Positions 1 to 12,747 of a stretch of DNA of 64,000 nucleotides are shown here, one piece after another. Every line of letters begins with the position of its first letter. Position 1 is the first letter of the stretch. Under the pieces are notes generated by a model, which was given only the letters and a program-made list of their open reading frames with translations, made no database searches and was not told where the DNA came from. The DNA lies in assembly GCA_022457155.1 (NCBI GenBank), contig JAJGOT010000020.1:1365501-1429500 (forward strand). The letters run 5' to 3'. The translations under genes and the position numbers were made by a program. Source of the DNA: Cladopsammia gracilis (lineage: Eukaryota > Cnidaria > Anthozoa > Scleractinia > Dendrophylliidae).

Positions 1-2354
1 TATTTTCAGAAATGTTTATTCTCGAAGGATTTAAAGACAAGACAGCATAACTAGAATCCTCAGTTATTCACTCTCAATGTTAATATAATCTAGTTAAGGT
101 ATATATTCTGCCAGAATGCTATGCTTTAGAAAACAAAAGTATTTTATAGTAGCCAACATTGAGGCCGCATTCTCAGAAAGATGTATGACGCGGATGTAGG
201 ACGTTTTCCGAGAAAAAAACGCAATGACGTAACTTGCATAACAGTCCGGCCACTGTGAAGTCAAAGACAATTTTGAACGGAACCCCGAATAATATAAAAC
301 GCGAAAACTTAAAAGAAGGTGAAGATTTTAAGGGAATTTTTTGGTCCGTTTCTCTAAGGAAGAATTTAATATTTCCTGATTTTGATCCTTCCATGAAAAT
401 GGCATGATTGGGGCGGGGTTACGTTTCATTTCGAGTCACGCCCATTTCAAAATGAGCATCGCGTATGTCAGGGATTCAGCTTCCTCGCTTATAAACCGGC
501 CATTTAGATAAAGTGCGACAGATTCATCTTTCTGAAGAAGTTTCAGCTAGAATTTGTCTCTAATCTCACACGATGCCCTGAAAATTTCTAAGTAAAACTG
601 CTCATACTGTAGGTCAAAACGCGGTCGTTGCTATGTAGTTTCCAAATCCAGGCGTGGTAATTAAGAGAATTTTCCAAGAAAGCATCATGGTTGCCTGAAC
701 GGACTAACGCTTCGAACCAAAAGAGTGACGCTACAGAAGCTCTTGTCAAGCACATACGATAGAGCAAAGAGGTTCGAAAGTCTTCAGGAGCGTTTCGATA
801 TCGTGCGGTATAGATAAGATTCGATCACGCAATCGACCAATAACGTGCAAGCGATCAGTCATTCTGTTAATTGATTTTTTGTTTATGTAAGATCAAGCCA
901 AAATTAAATGCTCAAAAATTTGAAACTTCGGTAATTTCCTTAACTATTACCCAAAATCGACCGACCCGTTCAGTCAAAGTTTCTTTTTTCAGTTTTTAAA
1001 TAGAGGCGTATGTATAAAGTCAATCTGCATTAAATGAACGAGACTTTTATTTATTTATAGAGAAGCGTCCATATGGCTTCTAAACTTTGATATCAAACAA
1101 AGAGAGGTTCGAACAGTGGACAATGCGGAAAATTATGTTCTTTGCTTTAACCCTTCCTCTTTCATAACCTCCGTTCATACAGTTTGGTTTTAACTTTTAA
1201 GTCTTAGGTCTAGATTTTAAGTCTTAAGTCTTAAGTCAAAGTGTGACCATTTCAGTGTAAGCTATTGACCAGTACTTTTGTAGTGGTGGAAAGATTGCGC
1301 ACATTGATTGTGTACAATTTTAGTGCTGATATGAAAGATCCACAGCCAATTTTGGAAACCATATATCGGAGTCTCAACAAATTTTGGCTGGGTTGGGCTC
1401 GGCGAAATCAGTGCATTTGAACTAGTCTAACATGTTCCTTTTTGATAAAAGGAAAATCTCGGATTCGTTGCTGATGCGGAATTCAGTGACTGTCGTCCGT
1501 TTTACAATGTAGTACCTGCAAACCTACGGAAGTCTAAACGGGTGGTTAGTTCATTGTGTTGTGTTTTTGATAAGCCTTTAATTTGGCGAACTGAAACCAC
1601 AAGCACGCAATAAATCGTTTCGGGAGGCCTCAGAAACCTTAAAAATTCGTAATTAATTACTCTACAAACTAAAGTTTTCTTTAGAAAAATGACACCTCAA
1701 AGTTTCGTAACATCGGAAAATTTAACGTCTTTTGTTTTAAGAGGGATAAAACATGCAGTGTTGAGTGCAAAAATAACGCCAGCTAGGAATTTTTTTAAAG
1801 GTGAAAGCAGGTAGTGAATTTGAGGAATAAGATTGCTTTCTCTAAAATTTTCTGCCCCAGAAATGTATTTAGCTATGAGAACCGAAAAGGTCAAATTGTA
1901 TGAAATGACACGGAAAAACAGAACAACGACATTCCAAGTGTTTCCCTTAACACATTGGGCACGTTAGGTAACCCTGCTCAAATTGCGCACTGCAGGTGTA
2001 CATGACATTTCCGCTGAAGGTAAGTTTTATTATGGGTTACATCTCCGCCTGAAGGAAACCTTAAACTAAGAAAATGAAAGTGCGCAATCGACTGAAATAA
2101 AGGAAATAGAAAAACCTTTGTAACTTTGTATTTTTTTCCCTTAATGTTAACGATTTATTACGGGATTAAGTTATTTTAAAAATATTTTACTTAAAAGAGG
2201 AGCGTACCTTTACATTATTTTTTTGTAAGTAAGAGTTTTCTTGTGTGTGTATCCAAGTCACGGTACAAGAAACATGTATACTGGGCAAGGCTTTGAACAC
2301 AGTGAACGTAAACCAAGTTGCAGTTTATATAAAATATTTTTATTTGCCTTGCAG
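1..2354. other. AT-rich non-coding stretch
   Basis: I see no supportable gene here. The open frames are short, have no recognisable motif and are not bounded by convincing splice sites. A small run of diverged 'taagtct' words lies near 1198-1240. The stretch is probably intron or intergenic sequence upstream of the candidate exon at 2355. Confidence 0.5.
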
Positions 2355-2470
2355 CGAACGCCTCAACCAGTACTTCTTCAAACACAAGTGTTACATCACC
2401 TCCAAGGGAACAGACGGTAACAAGGAAAGTGAGGAGAGAACACGTGGAACCCGCTAAAAAGAGAGCTATT
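2355..2470 (+). CDS. Candidate internal exon encoding a Ser/Thr-rich then basic linker
   Basis: The 116-bp segment is bounded by a good acceptor (tttgccttgcag) and a strong donor (gtaagtg). Only one of its three frames is open. After two leading bases it gives 38 residues, beginning NASTSTSSNTSVTSPP and ending in the basic stretch EPAKKRAI. It has no enzyme motif and looks like a low-complexity linker with a possible nuclear-localisation-like tail. It ends in phase 0, and the next long exon on this strand (6733) starts in phase 0, so the two could be joined directly. That joining is inference: other exons could intervene, or this exon could belong to a gene unrelated to the glycosyltransferase-like exon. 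It lies outside the duplicated unit, so copy B has no matching exon. Confidence 0.45.
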
Positions 2471-2529
2471 GTAAGTGAAGGACGCTATATAAAGAGATAA
2501 AGTAATTGAGTCCCGATATATAGAGCGAT

Positions 2530-2770
2530 TTCGTTTGACCTTGAAATGAAGTATACGCATTCACACAACCAAAACAACAGTGGTCAACAGTAACCTTCGA
2601 TTAGGCGCCCTTTTTTCGGAGGTTAGGAAGGCAGCGCAAATGCGCACGGCGTTTGATTGCCAGCCATGTTTTGGTTTGCGAACACGCAAAGCGTACGGCC
2701 ATTGCGAGCTTAAAGTAACTACGTGGATTATCTTTGACGTCACACGCTTTTCAGCATTCTGATAGGTCAA
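2530..2770. other. CpG-rich island in AT-rich DNA
   Basis: This short stretch is clearly richer in CG dinucleotides than its surroundings and ends in 'tttgacgtcacacg', which holds a CRE-like TGACGTCA core. Short frames are open on both strands but resemble no known protein. It could be a small regulatory element or a piece of a dispersed repeat. The sequence alone does not decide. Confidence 0.25.
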
Positions 2771-3340
2771 TTGAACAAGCCTCTTTCTATATTAGGTCTA
2801 TTAGGGATATTTTAAGCGGGAAAACGAGAAAAGCCTGTTTTCAGGATCCTTTCAAAGTAACTGGCGAAGGAAACAAATCGCGAACATTCAAGAGGAAAAC
2901 GTTTTTCAAGGTCATACGAAAATCGCTTTAAGGTGAATGAAACCCTTCGGGGAAATAAGACCTGTTCAGATACCGATAACCTTAAGTTTCCCGGGAGATT
3001 TAAAAAGAAAGAAACATGCAGTGGAAATTGCTTCTAATTTCGTTAAACAGGAAGATATAACAATTTTGAGGCTAAATTTTACAATTTATAAACACAACAC
3101 TCACGCTCGTGCATTCTACGAGTTCGATGCGGATTGTTCAATTTGATTTTTGGTCTCGGAGGTGCTCTGGCCACACTGTTAGACAGACAAGAAACTTTTC
3201 CACATCTAAAGTTAAAGAATTTTTGTTCCACGTTATATGTACGTTACCTCTAATAAATAAAATCTTAATTTCGAGGCTCAAAACGTCTGGTCAAGTTATA
3301 TCACTGGAAAGTACGATAACCTTTTGCAGATGTTCCCGTA

Positions 3341-3415
3341 GATAACCCACACCCTCGATTTTGAGCAAACATTTTAGGCAAAAAAGTGCGGCTTATACAC
3401 CGGTGTTTACGGTAT
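3341..3415 (-). repeat. Solo end of a TA-flanked DNA element
   Basis: The sequence reads toward a terminus '...cggtgtttacggta'. The reverse complement begins TACCGTAAACACCGGTGTA, which resembles the start of another fragment at 8587 (taccgtatttacctgtgt). Both look like ends of a Tc1/mariner or pogo-type short element. No partner end is visible nearby. Confidence 0.4.
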
Positions 3416-4400
3416 ATCAAAGTTAATGAAAATAACATTTGTCTGATCTGCAGACCATGACAATAATTATCTTAATTATTAAACATCTGAGTTAGTGAGT
3501 AGGTATCAATCTACAAGTTCCTTTTTGTAAATTCTGCACCCAGTGCAACTATCTAAGAATTTCTTTTTGTGTGTAAATGAGTTGTTCAGCAGGATCTCGC
3601 CACAGTTTAATAATGTTCTTACATATAAACATACAAGATATGTTTGCTACCAGTTGAGTAATGGCTTATTGCATGATCAGCATAATTATGTTGTTGATTT
3701 TTTCAGATTTTTTTTTCCGCCAAAGTTTCAACACTTTCGGAAAGCTGATTGAGTTGATCTTTCCAATACATTGCCACATGTTTATTATCAAAACTGTATA
3801 GCTGATGCTGATAAATTCCCAGAATCTGTATGTTCTCTGACTAATTTGCATCTTTGAATTGCAACAGCGAAGTATCAGTTACAAAATGTACAGTCATGTA
3901 ACCTGCTTTAAATGTCTGGTTACTGACCAATTAAATCTTTTTCAGAGTCGGATCACATAATGCATGTCATTTTTGTGATGTTTCTTTTCAATGCCACTTC
4001 TGTTATCTTGAAAATGGGGCTTTAAAATTAAATAACATGAACTGCATATACTAAAACTAAAATCTAAAACTTTTGAATATACATGTGTAAAGGTAGGTTT
4101 CTTATGAACAACTTCAATTAAAGCTACAATGTATAATATTATACATATGTATAATATACATATAAGTTGTCCAGCAGGATCTTACCACATTGACAAGCAA
4201 GTTTGCTGGTTGTGTTGTCTTAATTATTAAGTAGTCAGAGTCTAAGTACATGTACTGTACATGTAGTCAGCTGAGCCCATGCAACATGACCATAGTGCCT
4301 GAGTTAGTGGCTTTTCACATTAAATTTTTGTGGAGTATTCCGAGTCTATTTTAATGAGTAAAAAACTTCTGTTTTTTTTTCTGTTTTTGTTTCCGCCGAG

Positions 4401-4551
4401 TGCATTATTGAGTTATATAAGCACGCGGGAATTTTTAAGAACACGAGAGAAGTACAGAGAAGCACAAGCACAAAGCAAGCACAAAGGCGAGTGCTTCTCG
4501 CACTTCTCGAGTGTTCTTAAAAATTCCCACGTGCTTATACAACTCAATGCA
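4401..4551. repeat. Hairpin MITE
   Basis: This is an inverted repeat with arms of about 50 bp. The left arm runs tgcattattgagttatataa, then a segment around gggaatttttaagaacacg. The right arm ends with the complement, gtgcttatacaactcaatgca. The centre is a short purine-rich repeat of 'caagcacaa'. It is absent from the equivalent place in copy B (about 47245), so it probably inserted after the duplication. Confidence 0.7.
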
Positions 4552-5774
4552 TGAGGAACAAGTTTTTTTATTTCTTTTATAAAATAAAAACGGTTTTAAT
4601 GAATCTTACGTCATGCTCGTGCTTTATCGAGTTATAATGAACTCGGTTTAACCAATCAATGCGCGCACATTTCCTTGAGCATTTTATAAATCAATATATA
4701 GACATTCCTCGTGAATGTATAAATTTGCATTCATGGCTTTAATTTGAATCTTGTTTCTGCCTACAACATTCATGGTGTCTTCATTTTGTGCTCTTATCAA
4801 AGCAGTGGCACTTTCACAAAACAAGAAATTAAATACTGTTAAGGAAACACAAAACATGAAAAATTGTAGACATGAAGTCGACCATATGACTCCTGTGCCT
4901 TTTAATACAGTCTGGAAGAAGTTCAAAACACACTGGCTAGTGGCTTCAAATGAGTTCAAAGGGGCTTGTCTGTGATTTTGATTCTTACTACACATGTAGT
5001 ATATAGTCATTTGTGGCGTTTTTGTAGGGTCTGTGTACTTGTTGTCATTATGTTCGGGGACAGTTTGTGGTTAAAAAACAAATTATAGTACTTGTAAGTT
5101 GGAGTTTGCATAAAACATGTACATGTATAATTACTGAAAGGTGCATGTACATTTTTGTGTGATTTGTGTTGTTATTATCACAAACTTTATGTTTAGTGAC
5201 AAAAGAAAAAATGTGACATGACCCCTCCGAATGAATTAATTTTATAATAATTTTGCCATTCTTGCAAAAGATTCTCTCATGGCTGCTGGTTTTGCAGAAC
5301 TTCATCTGATGCATCTGAAATAGACCATGCACATTCAGTTATAATTGTTACTCTGAAGTTGTCATAATTATTTGGTTTACAGGGTAAAGTAGTAAACAAC
5401 AACAATACAACCATTTATTTTTGCTGCACATGCATAAAGAACTAAATTAAAAAAAGTACCATTTAAACTAAATTTAGCAGAAGAAAACTACTTGTCTTGT
5501 ATGTTTGGAGCAGGTAAAAACTACAATTGTAATCGAGCTGTAGTTTTTTTTTAAATTTTTTAACAATTAATTTTAAAAAGTGGTTTAAAAGGATGGAAAT
5601 AAGATAAGGTAATATTACAGTATTGTATCTACAGTGTACTGTATGTGAATCCTACATGTAACTGATTAGTAAAGTTCCTCAGTGAAAAGGTGCACCGAGT
5701 TGTTGCAAATCTCTACCCTGTTAATAATGTCCTTCAGTTTAAAAATTACTTTTTAACTGGCCAGTCTCAATCTT

Positions 5775-6241
5775 AAAGTGCCTATCATCCCTAGAAAGTT
5801 ATTTTCAGAATCAACTCTATGTACATCGAATAGTTGAATGGTAAAATATTTCTTGTTTTGAACGTCGTGTTAGTGAGTTATAGAGATCTGACTTTACAAA
5901 ATACTAATTAGATGACATCAACCCGGGAATCATTTATTATACAATGTACAACTACTTGTTTTCACCTCCAAGTAATATTTTTTATGAATCAATTGACTAT
6001 CCACAGTTTATTTTCAGTATTTTATCAAATTAATTATCCTCAAGCTGTAAACTGCACATTGTAAATTGGCGTAGAAATAATGGCATATTCCCGGGTTGAT
6101 GTCATCTAATTAGCATTTTGTAAATTCAAATCTCTATAACTCACAAACGCAATGTTCAGAACAAGAAATATTTTACCATTCAACTATTCAATGTACATGG
6201 AGTTGATTCTGAAAATAACTTTCTAGGGGTGATAGGCACTT
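5775..6241. repeat. MITE with about 160-bp terminal inverted repeats, copy 1
   Basis: The left end (aagtgcctatcatccctag) and the right end (ctaggggtgataggcactt) are reverse complements. The match continues inward for roughly 160 bp, through 'attagatgacatcaacccggga'-like sequence, around an AT-rich centre of about 150 bp. There is no coding capacity. The same element sits at the same relative place in copy B (48320-48774), so it predates the duplication. Half-length relatives lie at 8412 and 47038. Confidence 0.75.
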
Positions 6242-6732
6242 GAAAGTACATGTATATTCAGTATTTTTAAAACTACACCTGGGATCACTAACATATTTGT
6301 TTCTATTTTTGTTGCATTAATGTTGTTTTCTTTTTTGTGTGTGTGTTTGGAGGACATGAAGATCAGACAATGAAGACTACTCTTACAAAGCTGTCTGTTT
6401 TCTTTTTGACCAGCATTCCTTAAGATAATGATTATTGAACTGTGCCCATGCTTGGTTGCTTTTTGTACATCTGCATCATAATGATGTTTAATAACAATCT
6501 AATTAATATGTACAACCACAAACCAGATTGAAATAATGCATCCTAACATCAACCATAGATTAAGATTTCTAGTCCACTTGTTTTGCATTGCTTTATTTGG
6601 AGGTAGGCAATAATAAAAAAGTGACTAGATCTCACTGGCTGGGGGACGTTTTGTTCAATTTCTAAATCAAAGTAAGCCTTATTACTTAAACCTGTAATAA
6701 TTTTACTGTGTTGTGCTCTTCATTTATTGCAG

Positions 6733-7957
6733 GGGTTTAAGTTACATGATGTCCAAGTTCATGTAGATAAGATACTGGCCCAGTGCAATGGAGAATATTC
6801 TTCCAGCAATCCATTGAAAGTTACTATCCTGGCACCTACATGGAATGGTTTCAGTGGATCACTAATGATGAGAGAGTTGGCTAGACAACTGGCAAAATTC
6901 CCCCAGTTAAAAGTGACTGTGTTGGTTCCAGAAAATTCAGAGGTCAGTGAACAGGACAAGAGAGAAGCACAAAGTCAGTATAAGGTTGCCATTGTTGAAG
7001 CAAGGAAACAACCAGGTTTTGTTGACCCCATTGAGTGGTTGAACTTCCCACCAGCAGACCTCAGTACAGACATTGTGGTTGGATATGGTGAGAAACTTGG
7101 CAAAATTGCACAATACTGGAAGGAGCGAAATCAGTGCAAGACCATTCAGCTTTTTAGTGACCCCTATAACTGTGAATTCATCCCAGAGGGGGATCAATTT
7201 GAAACATATTCTGAAAAAACAAGAAGAGAACTTTGTGAAGTGGCTGATGTTTGTGTTGCTACTGGACCCAAGATGGTTGAGGCACTGTCCTCTCCTTTCC
7301 GTTACCAGAAGAAAAGGGTTTTTAACCTAACTCCAGGAATAATCAGTGAATTCTGTGACACAGAGCATGATAGTAAAGATGGAAGAAAGTTCCGTGTCTT
7401 GCTTATTGTTGGTGATAACCCTGACAATTTTCAGAAAGAGGAACTTGACATTGCTGCCAAAACATTGGCAGAGTTGAATGACAAATCCTATCATTTCATT
7501 TATGTTGGTACAGGAAAAGAAACAAAGGAGCAATTGGTCGAAATGTTTCATGAGTGTGGTGTTGCTACATGTAGAAGACAGCTAACAATAAGGAACCTTC
7601 CAAAAGATGACGAGGGGTGGAAAAGGCTGTTCTGTGAGGTTGACCTTGCCATCATGCCATCAGGTGAAAAGGAATTTGGCTTGGAGGCACTTCTTGCCTT
7701 ATCTGCAGGTCTTCCTGTCCTTGTGCATGGTGATTCAGGGTTTGGTGAGGCACTCAAAGAGGTGAAGTTTGGCACATCAGCCATTGTGGATTCTGAGGAT
7801 GCTGCAGTGTGGGCTTCAGAAATCAAGAAAGTCAGAAAAACAGACAGGAAGCAACGGCTTGAGCAGGCTGCAGAGCTGCGTTCACAGTATGATAAGAGGT
7901 ACAGCTGGGAGGAGCAATGTGGAGCTCTGGTTGGAATGATGTTGGAGATGTGTTCTG
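6733..7957 (+). CDS. Glycosyltransferase-like (GT-B, GT4-like) domain exon, copy A, catalytic residues lost
   Basis: This 1225-bp exon has acceptor 'ttcatttattgcag', donor TCTG|gtacga, starts in phase 0 and ends in phase 1. It encodes 408 uninterrupted residues. The N-terminal Rossmann half starts near NPLKVTILAPTW, and the C-terminal half starts near KFRVLLIVGDNP. The fold is clear from co-linear similarity to the complete enzyme encoded at 30348-34206. The residues that make such enzymes work are changed. The EX7E pair reads K and L (PSGEKEFGLEALLAL), the phosphate-binding Arg is Gly, and the partner Lys is Glu. I infer a non-catalytic sugar-nucleotide-fold domain, or a decaying gene with an intact frame. 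In-frame alternative starts exist, but the upstream AG and the match to copy B favour an internal exon. Its N- and C-terminal partners are uncertain. Reports of coral NACHT proteins with glycosyltransferase group 1 domains are a possible precedent. Confidence 0.85.
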
Positions 7958-8411
7958 GTACGAAATTCATTTTTGATTATTATTATATATTTTTTTACAA
8001 TTAACATGCAATTGTATACAAGTACATTGTGTATCGTTTATGTTAAATAAAATAACTTTTAATTAATAATTAATGTTGTTGGACAGGGAGAAAATTACAG
8101 GCCATTATTTTTCATGGGTGAAAACATGAAATATTATATAACTGAGTACACAAGTACAATGTAGTTAACATGAACATGCTCAATTTTGCTGCAAGGACTG
8201 AGTATATTTTGGAGATTTTGCGTTGACTGATTTTGGAGCAAATTTTAACTATGACATACTTCACATGTATTTAAATTAATGGTTATGAATGTGTGTTAAT
8301 GTCAGTTAATTTAATCCTGATTTAGTCTACCTTAGAGATTGGTGGCTATGTTTTGGCATCAGTGAAGCTGTATTAAGTGGACATCCTCGGGACCCTTGCT
8401 AGTGTCTGCTT

Positions 8412-8586
8412 AAAGTGCACCTAACCCCCATTTTTTTTTTTTTTTGCTTAATCAACTCTATGTACGTTGAAAAGTTGAATAGTTAAATATTTCTTGTTTT
8501 TAACATCGCGTTAGTGAGTTAAAGAGATTTGAATTTACAAAATGCTAATTAGATGACGAAAATTCGGGAATCATTTATTATACAAC
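8412..8586 (+). repeat. Half MITE related to the 5775 family
   Basis: It begins aaagtgcacctaaccccca and continues with the same body as the 5775 element: an 'atcaactctatgtacgttga'-like stretch, then 'gttagtgagtt' and 'attagatgacg'. Only one arm is present. It is the closest relative of the fragment at 47038-47200. Confidence 0.6.
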
Positions 8587-8660
8587 TACCGTATTTACCT
8601 GTGTATTAGTCGATCCCGTGTATAAGTCGACCCCCTATTTTTGAGGCTAAAAACTAAGTT
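8587..8660 (+). repeat. Start of a TA-flanked DNA element
   Basis: The sequence taccgtatttacctgtgtat is followed by 'gtgtataagtcgaccccc'. This GTATAAGTCGACCCC style of terminus is typical of short Tc1/mariner- or pogo-like non-autonomous elements. I could not place the opposite end. Confidence 0.4.
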
Positions 8661-9143
8661 TTTTTCATATTCATAAGTCTGAAAAAGTGCACCTGTGATA
8701 CACTTCTTAGAAACCGCGTTCATGGAGCATGAAAGCGACGATTAACTCACGCAATATTCAATGTAAATTTCGCAGGATTTTTCAGATAAAATTACAACTA
8801 CCAGTTACAAGTAAGACACAAGACTGTTGTATATAATTCCTTTATTAGCTAGGCCGTAAAACAGTCGCAAAATCGCGACGCCCGATACAGGCGCAATTTC
8901 GAACCCTGATTAAGTATACTCAAAAGACTGAAACGAAAGATGGCAAACAAGGATATTTCAGTAGTGTCAAAGTCCCACACACAGATCTGTGACCAATGGA
9001 GAGTCAGGAAGGTTAATTAAACACTCAGGGAACTTAAAATGTGTGCTACTGGTAACATGTCTGTCATAACATGGTTGCCATATGGATTGCCAAACATTAC
9101 ATGCCATGGAGGGCCAGAAACCTGGCACATTAAAATGTCCGAT

Positions 9144-9268
9144 TTATAACTATTATAGCGTGAAAGCGCGCGTGATATCGCCTAATTCTTAGCCGACAAG
9201 GCCGTAGGTCAAGTCGGCTAAAATTAGGCAATATCACGCAAGCTTGACCGCTATAATAGTTTTATAAT
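9144..9268. repeat. Hairpin MITE
   Basis: The left arm ttataactattatagcgtga pairs with the right arm ending 'gctataatagttttataa'. The inner arms also pair: 'gatatcgcctaattcttagccgac' against 'gtcggctaaaattaggcaatatc'. The loop is about 15 nt. There is no coding potential. Confidence 0.7.
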
Positions 9269-10341
9269 TCAACACATCGATAACAAAGCACAGTTTGAAG
9301 AAAAAATATCGAGGCCGGTCCGTCATTCTTGCATTCTCTTGTCAAAATGCGAAATGTACCGCCATCGTTGGATATACGTCATGTAGACATAGCGTATATC
9401 GATAACTTTTTTACCATATTTGGGCAGTGTATCAATGTGTTGAGTTATAATCAGAGATATATGTTTCTATTTTCACAAAAAGTCACAAAGTTTAATGAAT
9501 ATCGGTAAACGTTCAAACTCAGCCCATTCATGAACAGTGGATTGACAACTGGGCCTTTATTTTACACAATTAGTAATAATTGAAGGGCTCCCGGCAAAAC
9601 CATATAGGTATGTTTTTGCCAACTTTCACTAAAATTGTATGTTTTAGGCCTTTACATGTAAATGCACAGTTTTGTCAAATTAATGATTTATTATTCTTAA
9701 GGTACTTAAACAGATCCAAAATTTTACAATTGGATCCAAAATCCAAAATTTTACAATTAAGAGCAAGTACACTGTACTGTACATGTGTAGCTGTTATATA
9801 AGATTATAGGACAATGGCTCTTTCACTGACTTTCATTTACTTAAAAACTTTAACATAATTCCACATGAAATGATTTTCGGGTCATCTTAATTCATGTTTT
9901 ATTTCCTAAAATCATGTACATTAGTCGGCAAGTAACAGTTGAAATCTCAGGTGTGCAGCCATTTTATATTGATGTTTTTCAAGGCATTGTGACTGAGTCT
10001 TTCAAACCACTGTTTTAAAGTACACTGTACACTGTACATGCACATCTTACATCTTTGCATTTTTGTACATACAAACTTGTACCAAATACTCTTTTTTCTT
10101 ATTATCCATCTGAATTAAATAAATAATATATTTTGTGCTTCTTGCTTCTCAGCTACTTACATGTAAATGAGAAAATTGTTGCATATTTTAAATACTGAAA
10201 TTATACAATTTCTAACTGGAGTAGTAAGTTGTTAAAGCTTGCGATGTATTGCTGACCATTCATTCAGACATGCACCACTATTATCTAGTAATATTAAGTG
10301 ATGTGACTGTGTAAAGTTAATCTCCTTTTCTTTCTTTTTAG

Positions 10342-10367
10342 ATCAGCCTAAGGTGTCCTATGTTTAA
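10342..10367 (+). CDS. Candidate terminal exon after glycosyltransferase-like copy A
   Basis: A strong pyrimidine tract and acceptor (ctccttttctttctttttag) precedes sequence that completes the split codon of the phase-1 donor at 7957. The joined end would read ...SDQPKVSYV followed by TAA. This would make the glycosyltransferase-like domain C-terminal in its protein. Support comes only from the splice signal and the phase match. No homologous exon is recognisable downstream of copy B, so this is tentative. Confidence 0.3.
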
Positions 10368-10680
10368 CATTAGTCAAGCAAACCACTCAGCATCTCCCAG
10401 TGACAATAATTTATTCTGGTATTTTAAATTGTAACTTTAATACTTGACGCCATGTACATGTACCATATTTTTCAGATTTGCACAGAGTTGCTATTCAGCT
10501 TTGTATCAATTTGGCAAGATTCCTTACTGAACCCTTAAATGGACTACCTTAGAAGTCCTGGTCCAATGTATTGTGCATTTTCCGCATTTTGTAAGAGGGA
10601 TGTCCCTAAGGAGAGGTTTGACTGTAATAATAGCCACTATTCATTTCAAAATCATAACGTAAATAAATATAAATTGTAAT

Positions 10681-10924
10681 AATAGACCATTTTAATACAG
10701 TTGCGTGTTTGGTGACCTGGCCTTTGAATGGAAGTGAGGCTGGAGGTGACCTTGTTGTGATACAGAACTTAGTGCTATTCATATGTAAATTTAGCTAGTT
10801 AGCATCAGAAAAACATTATTAACATATGAAAAGCACTAAGGTCTGTATCAAAACAAGGTCACCTCCAGCCTCGCTTCCATTCAAAGGCCAGGTCACCAAA
10901 CACACAAATGTTAAATGGTCTATT
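10681..10924. repeat. Hairpin MITE with about 75-bp arms
   Basis: The left end 'aatagaccatttta' and right end 'taaatggtctatt' begin inverted repeats. They continue through 'gtgtttggtgacctggcc' and 'gaggctggaggtgacctt', matched on the other arm with few changes. The centre is AT-rich. The high arm identity suggests recent amplification or gene conversion. Confidence 0.8.
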
Positions 10925-11283
10925 CCACCTCATCCCAGATAACACACATAATTCGATCTCCTCCACAAGAACTGAGCCTTACGGGAACTAAACGGCCCAC
11001 AGTGCAGTTAACCCTTAATATAACAACGCTCAGTTAAATTTACAGCAGTTACCAATAGAGTACCATGTGATGTCACAAAAACTTAAATTTGTGAAATTAT
11101 GAGATTTGATTAGATATTTGGAAAGGGCATGACAAAAATGCCTTGTTACCAAAAATCAGCATCCCAGTGCAATTTGGGGGAGAGATATTGGCACATTAAT
11201 GCACTGATGACTTCATACAAATCCCACAAAATTAATTGATTAAATGATACATGTACTGAACATGTATTCTACAGCAGCACCGG

Positions 11284-11426
11284 TAGAGGTTTTGCACGGC
11301 AGCCATGTTGGCATGTTGCATGGCAGGAACAATAAAAATGTTTTGCATTAGAAAGAACATTCTTTCCCATAGGGGAAAGAATCTATTGTTCCTGCCATGC
11401 AACATGGCTGCCGTGCAAAACCTCTA
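11284..11426. repeat. Hairpin MITE
   Basis: The left arm tagaggttttgcacggcagc pairs with the right-arm end gctgccgtgcaaaacctcta. Inner arms around 'gttgcatggcaggaacaat' also pair, with one small asymmetry. The centre 'gaacattctttcccatagggg' is itself partly palindromic. Confidence 0.8.
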
Positions 11427-11929
11427 TTTTGTTAAGTATGCGCGTTTGCTTTTATACGGAATGAACATTTATATTTTTTTCTAAAGTGTCTCAACCTTTA
11501 TGCAACTGCTTATGTAGTTTCTGTGTGAACCCTGTTATATGACTTATATGATACATTTTCGCCAAACTCACACCAATGTCGGATTTTTGACTACCGTAAA
11601 CAGGACTTTTAAAAGCGGCCTCCAGAGTAAAAAAAAAACTTTTTTTTGAGACGCTGGCTTGGTGTTTTAGTATCGATTAAAAAAAGAATGGGTCCTGTGA
11701 TATTATGATGCAGTCACAGTCTTTTGGTAATGAACAATAGATGAAAAGATAAAAAATTATGACTTTTCAAATGAAACAATTATTGTGGGAGGAAAACGTT
11801 TTCAATGGAAAGTTATTTTTGAACTTGAACTCGCTTTTCCTCAAAACGGTACATGTACATGAATGGATATGTCAGCACGGGTAATGAGTGTAAGCAGTAT
11901 ATAATGTTATTCTAAAATGGCACATGTAC

Positions 11930-12155
11930 ACTGTATGTGTGCATGTTTGTGTCATGTCGACACTTGATGCGTAAAGGGACACAACCCAGGATTACTCTTC
12001 AAGTGATACTGTTGTATACATGTCGTAAATATAAGTCGTCATGTCAGCACTTGTTTTCTAATTATTAATTTTCAAATCGTACATGTTTGTGTCAACACTC
12101 AGTGTAGTATACAGGCCAGGCATGCATTATTACACAGTATTGTATTCTTAGCTTT
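11930..12155 (+). repeat. Dispersed repeat 'tgtcaacactcagtg', left cluster
   Basis: Two diverged copies of a unit are present: 'catgtttgtgtcatgtc', then 'cactcagtgtagtatacag', then 'ggcatgcattattacacag'. Relatives lie at 22920-22960, 23100-23250, 56225-56300 and 56410-56480. They belong to the segmental duplication and flank both sides of the 12162-22890 insertion. Confidence 0.55.
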
Positions 12156-12189
12156 TCATGATACAGTACCTCTCAAAAGTAAGTTACCG

Positions 12190-12264
12190 TCGTCGCGCGC
12201 TACGCGATTCGCGTCCTGCGCTACGCGAATCGCGTCCTGCGCTACGCGAATCGCGTAGCGCGCG
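12190..12264. repeat. GC-rich minisatellite beside the left terminus
   Basis: About three tandem copies of a 24-bp unit 'gcgtcctgcgctacgcgaatc' sit in AT-rich DNA. The core gctacgcgaatcgcgtagc is itself palindromic, so the array can fold strongly. The inverted partner is at 22793-22862. Confidence 0.65.
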
Positions 12265-12747
12265 AAGCTTAAACAGCTTGTACAACTTCTTGCGCGATTC
12301 CAATTTGAAAATATCTGATTTCCTGGGCAGAAGATGAAGATGCGACCAAGTGAACCACCGATCGCGCTAAGCGCATGCAAGACGACCAAACTTTGGTTCG
12401 ATAGACGCTGTTTGCTGAACTCTGTATATTTTAAAACAGATCGCGAACACAGCGAACAATTATCCATTGCAAAGTTTATCACGAATTTTGCTTCCATTTG
12501 CTTGGTTTAAGCATCTTTTTACGGCTTTTTCTTGCCGTTGCCAAGCACGTGATAAATATCTTCCCCCGGTCAAATTTCACGTCACGTAAACAAGTCTTTG
12601 GAAACATTTTGCCGACTCAGGAAATAATTGCGCTGGATGATCTTCCATAATAAAACAGCTAGTTTTTCTCTCCCAGAAATATCATCGAGCATCTGTTTGG
12701 CCAAACACGAGCGAGATTCAAGCCAGACAACAGTCCCGCTATGGCTA

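Noticed and set aside
2580..3345. A string of 60-78-codon frames on both strands
   Set aside because: They are short, overlap each other, have no domain similarity and lack consistent splice signals.
5371..5460. Acceptor-like 'ttatttggtttacag' conserved in both duplication copies (5370 and 47930)
   Set aside because: The sequence after it has no frame that reaches a donor in both copies. Conservation is explained by the duplication.
7548..7970. 140-codon minus-strand frame opposite the glycosyltransferase-like exon
   Set aside because: It is a mirror frame of the real coding strand, and the similar frame at 50123-50395 exists for the same reason.
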